A stretch of 64,000 nucleotides of DNA from Pseudomonas xantholysinigenes (GTDB taxonomy: Bacteria; Pseudomonadota; Gammaproteobacteria; Pseudomonadales; Pseudomonadaceae): the NCBI RefSeq assembly GCF_014268885.2, contig NZ_CP077095.1:5098001-5162000 (forward strand), read 5' to 3'. A program made the position numbers and the translations under genes. The notes beneath the pieces were generated by a model. It had not been told where the DNA came from. It ran no database searches and worked only from the letters and a program-made list of their open reading frames with translations. This document shows positions 20,061-29,122 of the stretch, in pieces; the stretch's first letter is position 1, and every line of letters starts with the position of its first letter.

Positions 20061-20092
20061 AAATAAAGACGCCGCCCGGCGAGGGCGGCGTC
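20061..20092 (-). terminator. Terminator-like hairpin between pilG and pilH
   Basis: On the minus strand, GACGCCGCC pairs perfectly with GGCGGCGTC and is followed by TTTATTT. It begins at the pilG stop codon. Because pilH and the rest of the operon lie downstream, this is probably a partial terminator or processing site that makes pilG mRNA more abundant than the others. Confidence 0.75.
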
Positions 20093-20504
20093 AGGGTGCG
20101 TGTGAATCCTGCACGGCGAAGCCGGGCACGCAGGCGCGGATCGCATCGAGCAGTTCTTCCTTGCTGAATGGCTTGGTCAGGAACTGGTCGGAACCGACCA
20201 CCCGGCCGCGGGCCTTGTCGAACAGGCCGTCGCGGGAGGACAGTAGGATCACCGGGGTGTCCCTGAACTCGCTGTTGTGCTTGATCACCGCGCAGGTCTG
20301 GTAGCCATCCAGGCGCGGCATCAGCACATCGACGAAGATCACCCGGGGCTTGTGGTCGATGATCTTGGCCAGGGCGTCGAAGCCGTCGCTGGCGGTGATC
20401 ACTTCGCAGCCTGCCTCGCCGAGCAACATCTGGGCGGTGCGGCGGATCGTGCGGGAGTCGTCGATCACCATCACCTTCAGGGGTTGTTCCATAAAGTTCG
20501 CCAT
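20091..20504 (-). CDS. pilG: Single-domain response regulator
   Basis: This 137-residue CheY-like protein has VMVIDDSRTIRRTAQMLLGE, the acceptor Asp in IFVDVLMPRLDGYQTC, LLSSRDGLFDKARGRVVGSD and FLTKPFSKEELL, all close to P. aeruginosa PilG. PilG promotes pilus extension and adenylate cyclase activation there. The start could be 20504 (MANFMEQ) or 20492 (MEQPLKV), and neither has a strong ribosome site. It is first in the operon, with a CAAGC-type repeat directly upstream. gshB is transcribed divergently. Confidence 0.93.
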   Translation of the reverse strand: MANFMEQPLKVMVIDDSRTIRRTAQMLLGEAGCEVITASDGFDALAKIIDHKPRVIFVDVLMPRLDGYQTCAVIKHNSEFRDTPVILLSSRDGLFDKARGRVVGSDQFLTKPFSKEELLDAIRACVPGFAVQDSHAP

Positions 20505-20523
20505 CGTTTGCGGCTCTGGTCTG

Positions 20524-20614
20524 AGCGGCAAGCTACAAGCTGCAAGCTTCAAGAAAAAGCAGATCGGTGTGCAGCCCGGCTTTACTTGCCGCTTGTGGCT
20601 TGACGCTTGAAGCT
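20524..20614. repeat. GCAAGCTGCAAGC family inverted repeat
   Basis: GCGGCAAGCTACAAGCTGCA is opposed by CTTGCCGCTTGTGGCTTGAC across an A-rich then CCCGGC core. It lies in the pilG/gshB divergent region, so it may overlap promoters of either gene. It is one of four copies in the window. Confidence 0.6.
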
Positions 20615-20749
20615 GGATCGAGCCTTTTTAACACAGTCCCGAGGGCCATTCCATCCGCCGCGCCCCTTGACCGGCAGCCTTCACGGCGCCACCCTGAGCC
20701 ACTTTTCTTTCATGTCATCGCGGCCGTCGCCGCCAAGAGGAACCACCCC

Positions 20750-21703
20750 ATGAGCATTCGCCTCGGGATTGTCATGGACCCCATCGCGTCCATCTCCTAC
20801 AAAAAGGACAGCTCCCTGGCCATGCTGCTGGCCGCCCAGGACCGTGGCTGGAGCCTGTTCTACATGGAACAGCGCGACCTGTACCAGGGCGAAGGCAAGG
20901 CCCGCGCGCGGATGCGCCCACTGAAGGTGTTCGCCGACCCGGCCCGCTGGTTCGAGCTGGGCGAGGAGCAGGACAGCCTGCTGAACGAGCTGGACGTGAT
21001 CCTCATGCGCAAGGATCCGCCCTTCGACATGGAGTTCGTCTACAGCACCTACCTGCTGGAGCAGGCCGAGGCCGAAGGCGTGCTGGTGGTCAACCGTCCG
21101 CAGAGCCTGCGCGACTGCAACGAGAAGCTGTTCGCCACCTTGTTCCCGCAGTGCACGCCACCGACCCTGGTCAGCCGTCGCCCGGACATCATCCGCGAAT
21201 TCGCCGCCAAGCACGGCGATGTGATCCTCAAGCCGCTGGACGGCATGGGCGGCACTTCGATCTTCCGTCACCGCGTCGGCGACCCCAACCTGTCGGTGAT
21301 TCTCGAGACCCTGACCGCCCTTGGCGCCCAGCAGATCATGGCCCAGGCCTACCTGCCGGCGATCAAGGACGGCGACAAGCGCATCCTGATGATCGACGGC
21401 GAGCCGGTGGACTATTGCCTGGCGCGCATCCCGGCCAGCGGCGAGACCCGCGGCAACCTGGCCGCTGGCGGCCGTGGCGAAGCCCGCCCACTGAGCGAGC
21501 GTGACCGCTGGATCGCCGCCCAGGTCGGCCCGACCCTGCGCGAAAAGGGCCTGCTGTTCGTCGGCCTGGACGTGATCGGCGATTTCCTCACCGAGATCAA
21601 TGTCACCAGCCCGACCTGCATCCGCGAGATCGACGCGGCCTACAACACCAATATCGGCGGCCAGCTGATGGATGCCATTGATCGCAAGCTGCAGGCGCGC
21701 TGA
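20750..21703 (+). CDS. gshB: Glutathione synthetase
   Basis: This 317-residue ATP-grasp ligase joins glycine to gamma-glutamylcysteine. MSIRLGIVMDPIASISYKKD, LMRKDPPFDMEFVYSTYLLE, ILKPLDGMGGTSIF and the C-terminal EINVTSPTCIREID with the metal-binding Glu and Asn are all typical of GshB. The ATG at 20750 has AAGAGG about ten bases upstream. pilG diverges upstream and a tonB-like gene follows, the same neighbourhood as in P. aeruginosa. Confidence 0.97.
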   Translation: MSIRLGIVMDPIASISYKKDSSLAMLLAAQDRGWSLFYMEQRDLYQGEGKARARMRPLKVFADPARWFELGEEQDSLLNELDVILMRKDPPFDMEFVYSTYLLEQAEAEGVLVVNRPQSLRDCNEKLFATLFPQCTPPTLVSRRPDIIREFAAKHGDVILKPLDGMGGTSIFRHRVGDPNLSVILETLTALGAQQIMAQAYLPAIKDGDKRILMIDGEPVDYCLARIPASGETRGNLAAGGRGEARPLSERDRWIAAQVGPTLREKGLLFVGLDVIGDFLTEINVTSPTCIREIDAAYNTNIGGQLMDAIDRKLQAR

Positions 21704-21748
21704 CCGAGGACACGTAGCAATGCCGCACAGTGGGGTATGATGCGCAGC

Positions 21749-21833
21749 CGCAAGTTTCAAGCTGCAAGCCTCAAGTAAAAGCAGGCCTGCACTGAGCCGC
21801 CTCTGCTTGAAGCTTGCAGCTTGTGACTCGAAG
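21749..21833. repeat. GCAAGCTGCAAGC family inverted repeat
   Basis: CGCAAGTTTCAAGCTGCAAG at 21749-21768 opposes CTTGAAGCTTGCAGCTTGTG in the second half. The arms end 17 bases before the tonB start, so the hairpin would lie in the tonB leader or end gshB transcripts. Confidence 0.6.
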
Positions 21834-21850
21834 CTGACTTTGGATACCCG

Positions 21851-22750
21851 ATGACGCTCCCCGCCGACATCCCCGCCGCTCTGCTACCACCCCGCGTCCG
21901 CCCGGTGGATCGGCTCGGCTTTACCCTGTTCCTGGCCGTGCTGGTGCACCTTGCCTTGATCCTCGGCGTGGGCTTCAGCGTGGTCAAGCCGGCTGAAATC
22001 CGCCACACCATGGACATCACCCTGGCCACCTTCAAGAGCGAGAAGGCACCCGAAAAAGCCGACTTCCAGGCCCAGGACAACCAGCAGGGCAGCGGCACCC
22101 TGGACAAAAAGGCGGTGCCCAAGACCACCGAGGTCGCGCCGTTCCAAGACAGCAAGATCAACAAGATCACCCCGCCGCCAGCCGCGAAACCGGCAACCCC
22201 GCCCGCGCCAGCGAAGTCCGTGGTCGCCACCCAGGCGCCCAAGACCCAGAAGGTCGAGCCTAGGCCGAAGGAAAGCAAGCCGCAGCCCAAGCCTGAGGCC
22301 AAGGTGCCCGAGTTCGACAGCTCCCAGCTGTCCAGCCAGATCGCCAGCCTCGAGGCCGAGCTGTCCCACGAACAGCAGCTGTACGCCAAGCGCCCGCGCA
22401 TCCACCGCCTCAATGCCGCCTCGACCATGCGCGACAAGGGCGCCTGGTACAAGGAAGAGTGGCGCAAGAAGGTCGAGCGCATCGGCAACCTCAACTACCC
22501 CGAGGAAGCCCGGCGCCAGCAGATGTACGGCAGCCTGCGCATGATGGTGTCGATCAACCGCGATGGCTCGCTGTACGAAGTGCTGGTGCTGGAGTCCTCC
22601 GGCCAGCCGGTGCTGGACCAGGCCGCCCAGCGCATCGTGCGCCTGGCGGCGCCGTTCGCGCCGTTCACCGGCGACCTGGCCGAGTTCGACCGGCTGGAGA
22701 TCATCCGCACCTGGCGATTTGCCCGGGGTGACAAGCTGTCGAGCAATTGA
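21851..22750 (+). CDS. tonB: TonB-like energy transducer
   Basis: This 299-residue protein has a cytoplasmic start, one membrane anchor at about residues 24-43 (LGFTLFLAVLVHLALILGVG), a Pro/Lys-rich periplasmic spacer (about 95-150) and a TonB C-terminal domain with YPEEARRQQMYGSLRMMVSI and VLESSGQPVLDQAA. TonB proteins pass proton-motive energy from ExbB/ExbD to outer-membrane receptors. No exbBD lies nearby. Its place after gshB and the pil cluster matches P. aeruginosa tonB3, reported to matter for type IV pilus function, so a pilus role is more likely than iron uptake. Confidence 0.88.
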   Translation: MTLPADIPAALLPPRVRPVDRLGFTLFLAVLVHLALILGVGFSVVKPAEIRHTMDITLATFKSEKAPEKADFQAQDNQQGSGTLDKKAVPKTTEVAPFQDSKINKITPPPAAKPATPPAPAKSVVATQAPKTQKVEPRPKESKPQPKPEAKVPEFDSSQLSSQIASLEAELSHEQQLYAKRPRIHRLNAASTMRDKGAWYKEEWRKKVERIGNLNYPEEARRQQMYGSLRMMVSINRDGSLYEVLVLESSGQPVLDQAAQRIVRLAAPFAPFTGDLAEFDRLEIIRTWRFARGDKLSSN

Positions 22751-22769
22751 GTCACAGCCTGCAAAAGCG

Positions 22770-22859
22770 CTGTGGGAGCGGGTTTACCCGCGAATAGGGC
22801 CGAGCAGCCAACGTCAATTGCATGATCTGGCGCATTCGCGGGTAACCCGCTCCCACAGG
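22770..22859. repeat. Paired P. putida-type REP
   Basis: CTGTGGGAGCGGGTTTACCC at 22770-22789 faces GCATTCGCGGGTAACCCGCT and CCCACAG at the other end, with about 45 bases between the cores. It fills the tonB-yqgE gap and probably limits read-through from tonB. Confidence 0.85.
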
Positions 22860-22919
22860 GACAGCAACAGCCCTCCAGGCACCTTGTCAGCCTCGCCACC
22901 TGGCGCCACACTAGCGGAC

Positions 22920-23489
22920 ATGAAAACCCTCGCCCCCAGCTACCTCAAGCACCAGTTCCTGATCGCCATGCCGCATATGGCCGATCCGAACTTTGCCCAG
23001 ACCCTCACCTACATCGTCGAGCACAATGCCCAAGGCGCCATGGGCCTGGTGGTCAATCGCCCGCAGGAGCTGAACCTGGGCGACATCCTCGAGCAATTGC
23101 GCCCGGACGAGCAGCCCCCGGCCAGCACCCTGCACGTGCCGATCTACCAGGGCGGCCCGGTGCAGACCGACCGTGGCTTCGTGCTGCACAGCGATGAGTG
23201 CAGTTTCCAGGCCACCGTGGCCCTGGAAGGTTTGTCGCTGACCACCTCGCAGGATGTGCTGCTGGCCATCGCCGCCGGCGTGGGGCCGAAACAGAGCCTG
23301 ATCACCCTCGGCTATGCCGGCTGGGAAGCCGGCCAGCTGGAGGCGGAACTGGCCGACAACGCCTGGCTCAACTGCCCGTTCGACCCCGAGATCCTATTCG
23401 GCATGGACAGCGAGCAGCGCCTCGGCGCCGCCGCCAAGAGCCTGGGCATCAACCTGAGCCTGCTCACCAGCCAGGCGGGGCACGCCTGA
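22920..23489 (+). CDS. yqgE: YqgE/AlgH family protein
   Basis: This 189-residue protein has the family hallmarks SYLKHQFLIAMPHMADPNFA, NAQGAMGLVVNRP, GGPVQTDRGFVLHS and LGYAGWEAGQLEAELADNAW. Its molecular role is unproven; in P. aeruginosa the relative AlgH has been tied to alginate regulation. The stop overlaps the start of yqgF (TGATG), so the two are translationally coupled. Confidence 0.93.
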   Translation: MKTLAPSYLKHQFLIAMPHMADPNFAQTLTYIVEHNAQGAMGLVVNRPQELNLGDILEQLRPDEQPPASTLHVPIYQGGPVQTDRGFVLHSDECSFQATVALEGLSLTTSQDVLLAIAAGVGPKQSLITLGYAGWEAGQLEAELADNAWLNCPFDPEILFGMDSEQRLGAAAKSLGINLSLLTSQAGHA

Positions 23490-23914
23490 TGGCCGAGCTG
23501 CGCCTGTTGCTGGGCTTCGACTACGGTACCCGACAGATCGGCGTCGCCGTCGGCCAGGTCATTACCGGCCAGGCTCGCGAGTTATGCACGCTCAAGGCCC
23601 AGAACGGCGTACCGGACTGGAACCAGGTCGAGAAACTGATCAAGGAATGGAAGCCCGACGCCATCGTCGTCGGCCTGCCGCTGAACATGGACGGCACGCC
23701 CAGCGAGATGAGCGAGCGCGCCGAAAAGTTCGCCCGTCGCCTGCACGGCCGCTACAACCTGCCGGTGCACACCCACGACGAACGCCTGACCACCTTCGAG
23801 GCCAAGGGCGAGCAAATGGCCCGAGGCGGCCGCCACGGCAGCTACCGTGACAATCCGGTCGACGCCATCGCCGCGGCCTTGCTGCTGCAAGGCTGGCTGG
23901 AGGCCAACACTTAA
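23489..23914 (+). CDS. yqgF: RuvX/YqgF family Holliday junction resolvase-like protein
   Basis: This 141-residue RNase H-fold protein begins [20 protein letters not shown], where the Asp of FDYGT is catalytic, and contains [20 protein letters not shown] and HDERLTT, with a second acidic site near the end ([13 protein letters not shown]). The family trims 16S rRNA precursor ends or resolves Holliday junctions. The order yqgE-yqgF-pyrR-pyrB is the usual Pseudomonas one. Confidence 0.95.
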   Translation: MAELRLLLGFDYGTRQIGVAVGQVITGQARELCTLKAQNGVPDWNQVEKLIKEWKPDAIVVGLPLNMDGTPSEMSERAEKFARRLHGRYNLPVHTHDERLTTFEAKGEQMARGGRHGSYRDNPVDAIAAALLLQGWLEANT

Positions 23915-23963
23915 ATCCGCTTTGCCGCCGGAGCCACCCGGCCCCCCGCCCAAGGAGCACGCA

Positions 23964-24482
23964 ATGAGCCTACCCAATCCCGCCGAGCTGATCCGGCAGA
24001 TGGCCGTCGACCTTCGCGCCCACCTGGCCCGCCGTGCCATCACCGAACCGCGCTACATCGGCATCCGCACCGGCGGCGTGTGGGTGGCCCAGGCGCTGCA
24101 AGCCGAGCTGGGCGACAGCAGCCCGCTGGGCACGCTCGATGTATCGTTCTACCGCGACGACTTCAGCCAGAACGGCCTGCACCCGCAGGTGCGCCCGTCG
24201 GAGCTGCCGTTCGAGATCGAAGGCCAGCACCTGGTGCTGATCGATGACGTGCTGATGAGCGGTCGTACCATCCGCGCCGCCCTCAACGAACTGTTCGACT
24301 ATGGCCGTCCGGCCAGCGTGACACTGGTGTGCCTGCTCGACCTGGATGCCGGCGAACTGCCGATCCGCCCCAACGTGCTTGGCGCCACCCTGTCCCTGGC
24401 CGCCCATGAACGGGTAAAATTGACCGGACCCACGCCGCTCGCCCTCGAGCGCCAGGACCTCGCTTCCGCATCCGCCCTTTAA
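23964..24482 (+). CDS. pyrR: PyrR bifunctional regulator / uracil phosphoribosyltransferase
   Basis: This 172-residue type I phosphoribosyltransferase has the PRPP-binding loop [20 protein letters not shown] and [15 protein letters not shown]. PyrR proteins convert uracil and PRPP to UMP and, in some bacteria, control pyr mRNA. In Pseudomonas it has been reported to influence pyr gene expression. AAGGAG lies before the ATG. pyrB follows after 12 bp, so they form one operon. Confidence 0.94.
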   Translation: MSLPNPAELIRQMAVDLRAHLARRAITEPRYIGIRTGGVWVAQALQAELGDSSPLGTLDVSFYRDDFSQNGLHPQVRPSELPFEIEGQHLVLIDDVLMSGRTIRAALNELFDYGRPASVTLVCLLDLDAGELPIRPNVLGATLSLAAHERVKLTGPTPLALERQDLASASAL

Positions 24483-24494
24483 GAGTCCCCCGCG

Positions 24495-25499
24495 ATGACG
24501 CCATTCGACGCCAAGCGCCCGCTGCAGCTCAATGACCAGGGCCAGCTGCGCCATTTCCTCTCGCTCGACGGTTTGCCCCGCGAACTGCTCACCGAGATCC
24601 TCGACACCGCCGACTCGTTCCTCGAAGTCGGCGCCCGGGCCGTGAAAAAGGTCCCGTTACTGCGCGGCAAAACCGTGTGCAACGTGTTCTTCGAGAACTC
24701 CACCCGTACCCGCACCACCTTCGAACTGGCCGCCCAGCGCCTGTCGGCCGACGTGATCAGCCTGAACGTGTCGACCTCCTCGACCAGCAAGGGCGAAACC
24801 CTGTTCGACACCCTGCGCAACCTCGAGGCCATGGCCGCCGACATGTTCGTCGTGCGCCACTCCGACTCCGGCGCCGCGCACTTCATCGCCGAGCACGTAT
24901 GCCCGGACGTCGCCGTGATCAACGGTGGTGACGGCCGCCACGCGCACCCGACCCAGGGCATGCTCGACATGCTGACCATCCGTCGGCACAAAGGCAGCTT
25001 CGAAAACCTCTCGGTGGCCATCGTCGGCGACATCCTCCACTCGCGGGTGGCCCGCTCGGACATGCTCGCGCTCAAGGCCCTGGGTTGCCCGGATATCCGC
25101 GTGATCGGCCCGAAAACCCTGATCCCGATCGGCATCGAGCAATACGGCGTGAAGGTCTACACCGACCTGGCCGAAGGCCTGAAGGACGTCGATGTGGTGA
25201 TCATGCTGCGCCTGCAGCGCGAGCGCATGGCCGGTGGCCTGCTGCCCAGCGAGGGCGAGTTCTACCGTCTGTTCGGCCTGACCACAGCGCGCCTGGCCGG
25301 GGCCAAGCCTGACGCCATCGTCATGCACCCGGGGCCAATCAACCGCGGCGTCGAGATCGAGTCGGCGGTAGCCGACGGCAAGCACTCGGTGATCCTCAAC
25401 CAGGTCACCTACGGCATCGCCGTGCGCATGGCGGTGCTGTCCATGGCCATGAGCGGGCAGAACGCGCAACGTCAATTCGAGCAGGAGAACGCCCAGTGA
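24495..25499 (+). CDS. pyrB: Aspartate carbamoyltransferase catalytic chain
   Basis: This 334-residue enzyme makes carbamoyl aspartate from carbamoyl phosphate and aspartate, the committed step of pyrimidine synthesis. [20 protein letters not shown] carries the carbamoyl phosphate site; [21 protein letters not shown] and MLRLQRERM carry other active-site residues. It is longer at the N-terminus than E. coli PyrB (311), as in class A ATCases, which form dodecamers with the inactive PyrC' encoded next. The stop overlaps the pyrC' GTG start (GTGA). Confidence 0.97.
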   Translation: MTPFDAKRPLQLNDQGQLRHFLSLDGLPRELLTEILDTADSFLEVGARAVKKVPLLRGKTVCNVFFENSTRTRTTFELAAQRLSADVISLNVSTSSTSKGETLFDTLRNLEAMAADMFVVRHSDSGAAHFIAEHVCPDVAVINGGDGRHAHPTQGMLDMLTIRRHKGSFENLSVAIVGDILHSRVARSDMLALKALGCPDIRVIGPKTLIPIGIEQYGVKVYTDLAEGLKDVDVVIMLRLQRERMAGGLLPSEGEFYRLFGLTTARLAGAKPDAIVMHPGPINRGVEIESAVADGKHSVILNQVTYGIAVRMAVLSMAMSGQNAQRQFEQENAQ

Positions 25500-26767
25500 C
25501 CATCAGCATCATCGGCGCCCGGGTCATCGATCCTGCCAGCGGCCTGGACCGCGTCACCGACCTGCACCTCGATGGCGGGCGCATCGTCACCATCGGCACC
25601 GCGCCTGCCGGCTTCAGCGCCAGCCGCACTATCCAGGCCGACGGCCTGGTGGCCGCCCCGGGCCTGGTCGACCTTGGCGTGTCGCTGCGCGAGCCGGGCT
25701 ACAGCCGCAAGGGCAACATCGCCAGCGAGACCCGCGCGGCGGTCGCCGGAGGCGTCACCAGCCTGTGCTGCCCACCGCAGACCAAACCGGTGCTGGACAC
25801 CTCGGCGGTAGCCGAGCTGATCCTCGATCGCGCCCGCGAAGCGGCCAACAGCAAGGTCTACCCGATCGGCGCCCTGACCAAGGGCCTGGAAGGCGAGCAA
25901 CTGGCCGAGCTGGTCGCCCTGCGCGACACCGGCTGCGTGGCGTTCGGCAATGGCCTGAAAGAGATCCCCAACAACCGCACCCTGGCCCGCGCCCTGGAAT
26001 ACGCGGCCACCTTCGACCTGACCGTGGTGTTCCACTCCCAGGATCGCGACCTGGCCCAAGGCGGCCTGGCCCATGAAGGCCCGATGGCCAGCTTCCTCGG
26101 CCTGCCCGGCATCCCCGAGACCGCCGAGACCGTGGCCCTGGCGCGCAACCTACTGCTGGTCGAGCAGACCGGCGTGCGCGCTCACTTCAGCCAGATCACC
26201 AGCGCCCGCGGCGCCCGGCTGATCGCCCAGGCCCAGCAGCTGGGGCTGCCGGTCACCGCCGACGTGGCGCTGTACCAGCTGATCCTCACCGACGAAGCCC
26301 TGCGCGACTTCTCCAGCCTGTACCACGTGCAACCGCCACTGCGCACGCCTGCCGACCGCGACGGCCTGCGCGAGGCGGTGAAGTCGGGGGTGATCCAAGC
26401 CATCTCCAGCCACCACCAGCCCCACGAGCGCGATGCCAAGCTGGCGCCGTTCGGTGCCACCGAGCCGGGTATCAGCGGCGTCGAGCTGTTGCTGCCACTG
26501 GCCATGACCCTGGTGGAGGACGGCCTGCTCGACCTGCCGACGCTGCTGGCACGCCTGAGCAGCGGCCCGGCGGCGGCCATGCGCCTGCCGGCCGGTGAGC
26601 TGAAGGTGGGCGGTGCGGCGGACCTGGTGCTGTTCGATCCCAAGGCCTCGACCGTGGCCGGCGAGCAGTGGTTCTCGCGCGGCGAGAACTGCCCGTTCAT
26701 CGGCCACTGCCTGCCGAGCGCGGTGCGTTATACCTTGGTCGATGGGCACGTTTGCCACGAGGCCTGA
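25496..26767 (+). CDS. pyrC': Dihydroorotase-like subunit PyrC' (catalytically dead)
   Basis: This 423-residue amidohydrolase-fold protein starts with GTG overlapping the pyrB stop. Active dihydroorotases have a metal-binding HxH in a VDxHVHxREPG motif, but here it reads [12 protein letters not shown], with Gly61 and Ser63 replacing the histidines. The rest keeps the fold ([28 protein letters not shown]). In P. putida the pyrC' product is known as an inactive partner needed to assemble the ATCase dodecamer. An active dihydroorotase must be encoded elsewhere. Confidence 0.95.
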   Translation: MTISIIGARVIDPASGLDRVTDLHLDGGRIVTIGTAPAGFSASRTIQADGLVAAPGLVDLGVSLREPGYSRKGNIASETRAAVAGGVTSLCCPPQTKPVLDTSAVAELILDRAREAANSKVYPIGALTKGLEGEQLAELVALRDTGCVAFGNGLKEIPNNRTLARALEYAATFDLTVVFHSQDRDLAQGGLAHEGPMASFLGLPGIPETAETVALARNLLLVEQTGVRAHFSQITSARGARLIAQAQQLGLPVTADVALYQLILTDEALRDFSSLYHVQPPLRTPADRDGLREAVKSGVIQAISSHHQPHERDAKLAPFGATEPGISGVELLLPLAMTLVEDGLLDLPTLLARLSSGPAAAMRLPAGELKVGGAADLVLFDPKASTVAGEQWFSRGENCPFIGHCLPSAVRYTLVDGHVCHEA

Positions 26768-26786
26768 TCCAGCACCTGTCTCGCTC

Positions 26787-26917
26787 TTGTAGGAGCGGCC
26801 TTGTGTCGCGAAAGGGTCGCGCAGCGGCCCCAGGATCTCGACTACATACAGAAATGCCGGGGCCGCTCTGCGGCCCTTTCCGACCGGTCCGACGCCTCGG
26901 CAAGGCCGCTCCTACAA
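26787..26917. repeat. Long inverted repeat, GGAGCGGCCTTGTGTCG class
   Basis: The arms TTGTAGGAGCGGCCTTGTGT and its counterpart CAAGGCCGCTCCTACAA bound the element, and inside it GCGCAGCGGCCCC pairs with GGGGCCGCTCTGC. It resembles the element at 4212-4315 and probably terminates the pyr operon. Confidence 0.75.
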
Positions 26918-26962
26918 AGATCGCACTGGCGCCGATCAGCAGAGACCACTCATCCCCTAAGG

Positions 26963-26990
26963 TTGAAATCCTTCCCCCCTCCCCCCATAT
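26963..26990 (+). promoter_or_regulatory. Sigma-32 (RpoH) promoter of hslVU
   Basis: TTGAAA at 26963-26968 and CCCCATAT at 26983-26990 are 14 bases apart. The known RpoH consensus is CTTGAAA, 13-15 bases, CCCCATNT, so the match is nearly complete. It would start transcription about 40 bases before hslV, giving heat-shock control of the protease. Confidence 0.88.
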
Positions 26991-27035
26991 GAGTCTGCAT
27001 CAGGCATTTTCGCCCCGCTGCGTGGAGACTCTCCC

Positions 27036-27566
27036 TTGACTACCATCGTTTCTGTCCGCCGTAACGGCAAAGTCGTCATGGGCGGCGACGGCCAGGTTTC
27101 CCTCGGCAACACCGTGATGAAAGGCAACGCCAAGAAAGTCCGGCGCCTGTACAACGGCCAGGTCATCGCCGGCTTCGCCGGTGCCACCGCCGACGCCTTC
27201 ACCTTGTTCGAGCGCTTCGAAGCCCAGCTGCAGAAACACTCCGGCCACCTGGTGCGCGCCGCCGTCGAGCTGGCCAAGGAATGGCGTACCGATCGCTCCC
27301 TGAGCCGCCTGGAAGCGATGCTGGCGGTGGCCAACAAGGACGCCTCGCTGATCATCACCGGCAACGGCGACGTGGTCGAACCCGAGGACGGCCTGATCGC
27401 CATGGGCTCCGGCGGCGCCTACGCCCAGGCCGCGGCCCGCGCCCTGCTGAACAAGACCGACCTCTCGGCCCGTGAAATCGCCGAGACCGCCCTGAACATC
27501 GCCGGCGACATCTGCGTGTTCACCAACCACAACCTGACCATCGAGGAGCAGGACCTGGCCGAGTGA
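27036..27566 (+). CDS. hslV: ATP-dependent protease peptidase subunit HslV
   Basis: This 176-residue proteasome-like peptidase begins with TTG (no ATG is available), preceded by GTGGAGACT. After Met removal the N-terminal Thr of [20 protein letters not shown] is the nucleophile. [20 protein letters not shown] and [15 protein letters not shown] are family motifs. HslV dodecamers dock with the HslU ATPase to degrade misfolded and regulatory proteins. It is the first gene after the RpoH promoter. Confidence 0.97.
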   Translation: MTTIVSVRRNGKVVMGGDGQVSLGNTVMKGNAKKVRRLYNGQVIAGFAGATADAFTLFERFEAQLQKHSGHLVRAAVELAKEWRTDRSLSRLEAMLAVANKDASLIITGNGDVVEPEDGLIAMGSGGAYAQAAARALLNKTDLSAREIAETALNIAGDICVFTNHNLTIEEQDLAE

Positions 27567-27581
27567 ATCAGTTGTTCTGGC

Positions 27582-27604
27582 GTCCCGCACACTGCGGGAC
27601 TTTT
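27582..27604 (+). terminator. Attenuator-like hairpin between hslV and hslU
   Basis: GTCCCGC pairs perfectly with GCGGGAC around ACACT and is followed by TTTT. It sits 15 bases after the hslV stop inside the operon, so it may terminate part of the transcripts and keep HslV above HslU. Confidence 0.7.
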
Positions 27605-27640
27605 CCACACTGATCACCCTGCTCGAGGACCATTTTCATC

Positions 27641-28984
27641 ATGTCCATGACCCCCCGCGAGATCGTCCACGAACTCAACCGCCACATCATCGGCCAGGAC
27701 GACGCCAAGCGCGCCGTGGCCATTGCCCTGCGCAACCGCTGGCGGCGCATGCAGCTCCCCGCCGAGCTGCGTGCCGAAGTCACCCCCAAGAACATCCTGA
27801 TGATCGGCCCTACCGGCGTCGGCAAGACCGAAATCGCCCGGCGCCTGGCCAAGCTGGCCAACGCACCGTTCATCAAGGTCGAGGCGACCAAGTTCACCGA
27901 GGTCGGCTATGTCGGCCGTGATGTCGAGTCGATCATCCGAGACCTGGCCGATGCCGCGCTGAAGATGCTCCGCGAGCAGGAAATCGTCCGCGTGCGCCAC
28001 CGCGCCGAAGACGCCGCCGAAGACCGCATCCTCGACGCCCTGCTGCCGCAGGCGCGCGTCAGCAGCTTCAGCGAGGAAGCCCAGCAGGGCAGCGGCGACT
28101 CCAACACCCGCCAGCTGTTCCGCAAGCGCCTGCGCGAAGGCCAGCTGGACGACAAGGAAATCGAGATCGAAGTCGCCGAGAACATGGGCGTCGAAATTGC
28201 CGCGCCACCTGGCATGGAAGAAATGACCAACCAGCTGCAGAGCCTGTTCGCCAACATGGGCAAGGGCAAGCGCAAGGCGCGCAAGCTGAAGGTCAAGGAC
28301 GCCCTGAAGATGGTCCGTGACGAAGAGGCCGGCCGCCTGGTCAACGAGGAAGAACTCAAGGCCAAGGCCCTGGAAGCGGTCGAACAGCACGGCATCGTGT
28401 TCATCGACGAGATCGACAAGGTGGCCAAGCGCGGCAACGTCGGCGGCGCCGATGTGTCCCGTGAAGGTGTGCAGCGTGACCTGCTGCCGCTGATCGAAGG
28501 CTGCACCGTCAACACCAAGCTGGGCATGGTCAAGACCGACCATATCCTGTTCATCGCCTCGGGCGCATTCCACCTGAGCAAGCCGAGCGACCTGGTGCCG
28601 GAGCTGCAGGGTCGCCTGCCGATCCGCGTCGAGCTCAAGGCCCTGACCCCGGAAGACTTCGAGCGCATCCTCAAGGAGCCGCACGCCTCGCTGACCGAAC
28701 AGTACCGCGAGCTGCTCAAGACCGAGGGCCTGCACATCGAGTTCGCCGACGAAGGCCTCAAGCGCCTGGCCGAGATCGCCTTCCAGGTCAACGAGAAGAC
28801 CGAGAACATCGGTGCCCGTCGCCTGCACACCTTGCTCGAGCGCCTGCTCGAAGAGGTATCGTTCAGCGCCGGCGACCTGGCCAGCGCCCACGACGAAACG
28901 CCGATCAACATCGACGCGGCGTACGTCAACAGCCACCTGGGTGAGCTGGCGCAGAACGAAGACCTGTCGCGCTATATCCTGTAA
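27641..28984 (+). CDS. hslU: ATPase subunit HslU of the HslVU protease
   Basis: This 447-residue AAA+ unfoldase has [20 protein letters not shown], Walker [16 protein letters not shown], the pore-region motif [10 protein letters not shown], an inserted I domain (about residues 110-240), Walker [10 protein letters not shown], and sensor 2 [17 protein letters not shown]. It ends LSRYIL, matching the C-terminal hexapeptide type that inserts into HslV. GAGGACC lies 12 bases before the ATG. Confidence 0.97.
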   Translation: MSMTPREIVHELNRHIIGQDDAKRAVAIALRNRWRRMQLPAELRAEVTPKNILMIGPTGVGKTEIARRLAKLANAPFIKVEATKFTEVGYVGRDVESIIRDLADAALKMLREQEIVRVRHRAEDAAEDRILDALLPQARVSSFSEEAQQGSGDSNTRQLFRKRLREGQLDDKEIEIEVAENMGVEIAAPPGMEEMTNQLQSLFANMGKGKRKARKLKVKDALKMVRDEEAGRLVNEEELKAKALEAVEQHGIVFIDEIDKVAKRGNVGGADVSREGVQRDLLPLIEGCTVNTKLGMVKTDHILFIASGAFHLSKPSDLVPELQGRLPIRVELKALTPEDFERILKEPHASLTEQYRELLKTEGLHIEFADEGLKRLAEIAFQVNEKTENIGARRLHTLLERLLEEVSFSAGDLASAHDETPINIDAAYVNSHLGELAQNEDLSRYIL

Positions 28985-29110
28985 GCGGCAAGGTTTGAGC
29001 TGCAAGCGACAAGCTGGCCTGCGTCGCTTGCAGCACTGCGACTCCAAGAAATATTCACGATGGCTTGAATATCACTTCTTGTAGCTTGAAGCTTGTAGCT
29101 TGACGCTCAG
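28985..29110. repeat. GCAAGCTGCAAGC family inverted repeat
   Basis: GCGGCAAGGTTTGAGCTGCA directly follows the hslU stop, and CTTGTAGCTTGAAGCTTGTA with TAGCTTGACGCTC closes the element before the next gene's ribosome site. It is the fourth copy of this repeat type in the window. Confidence 0.6.
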
Positions 29111-29122
29111 GAGAGATAACCC

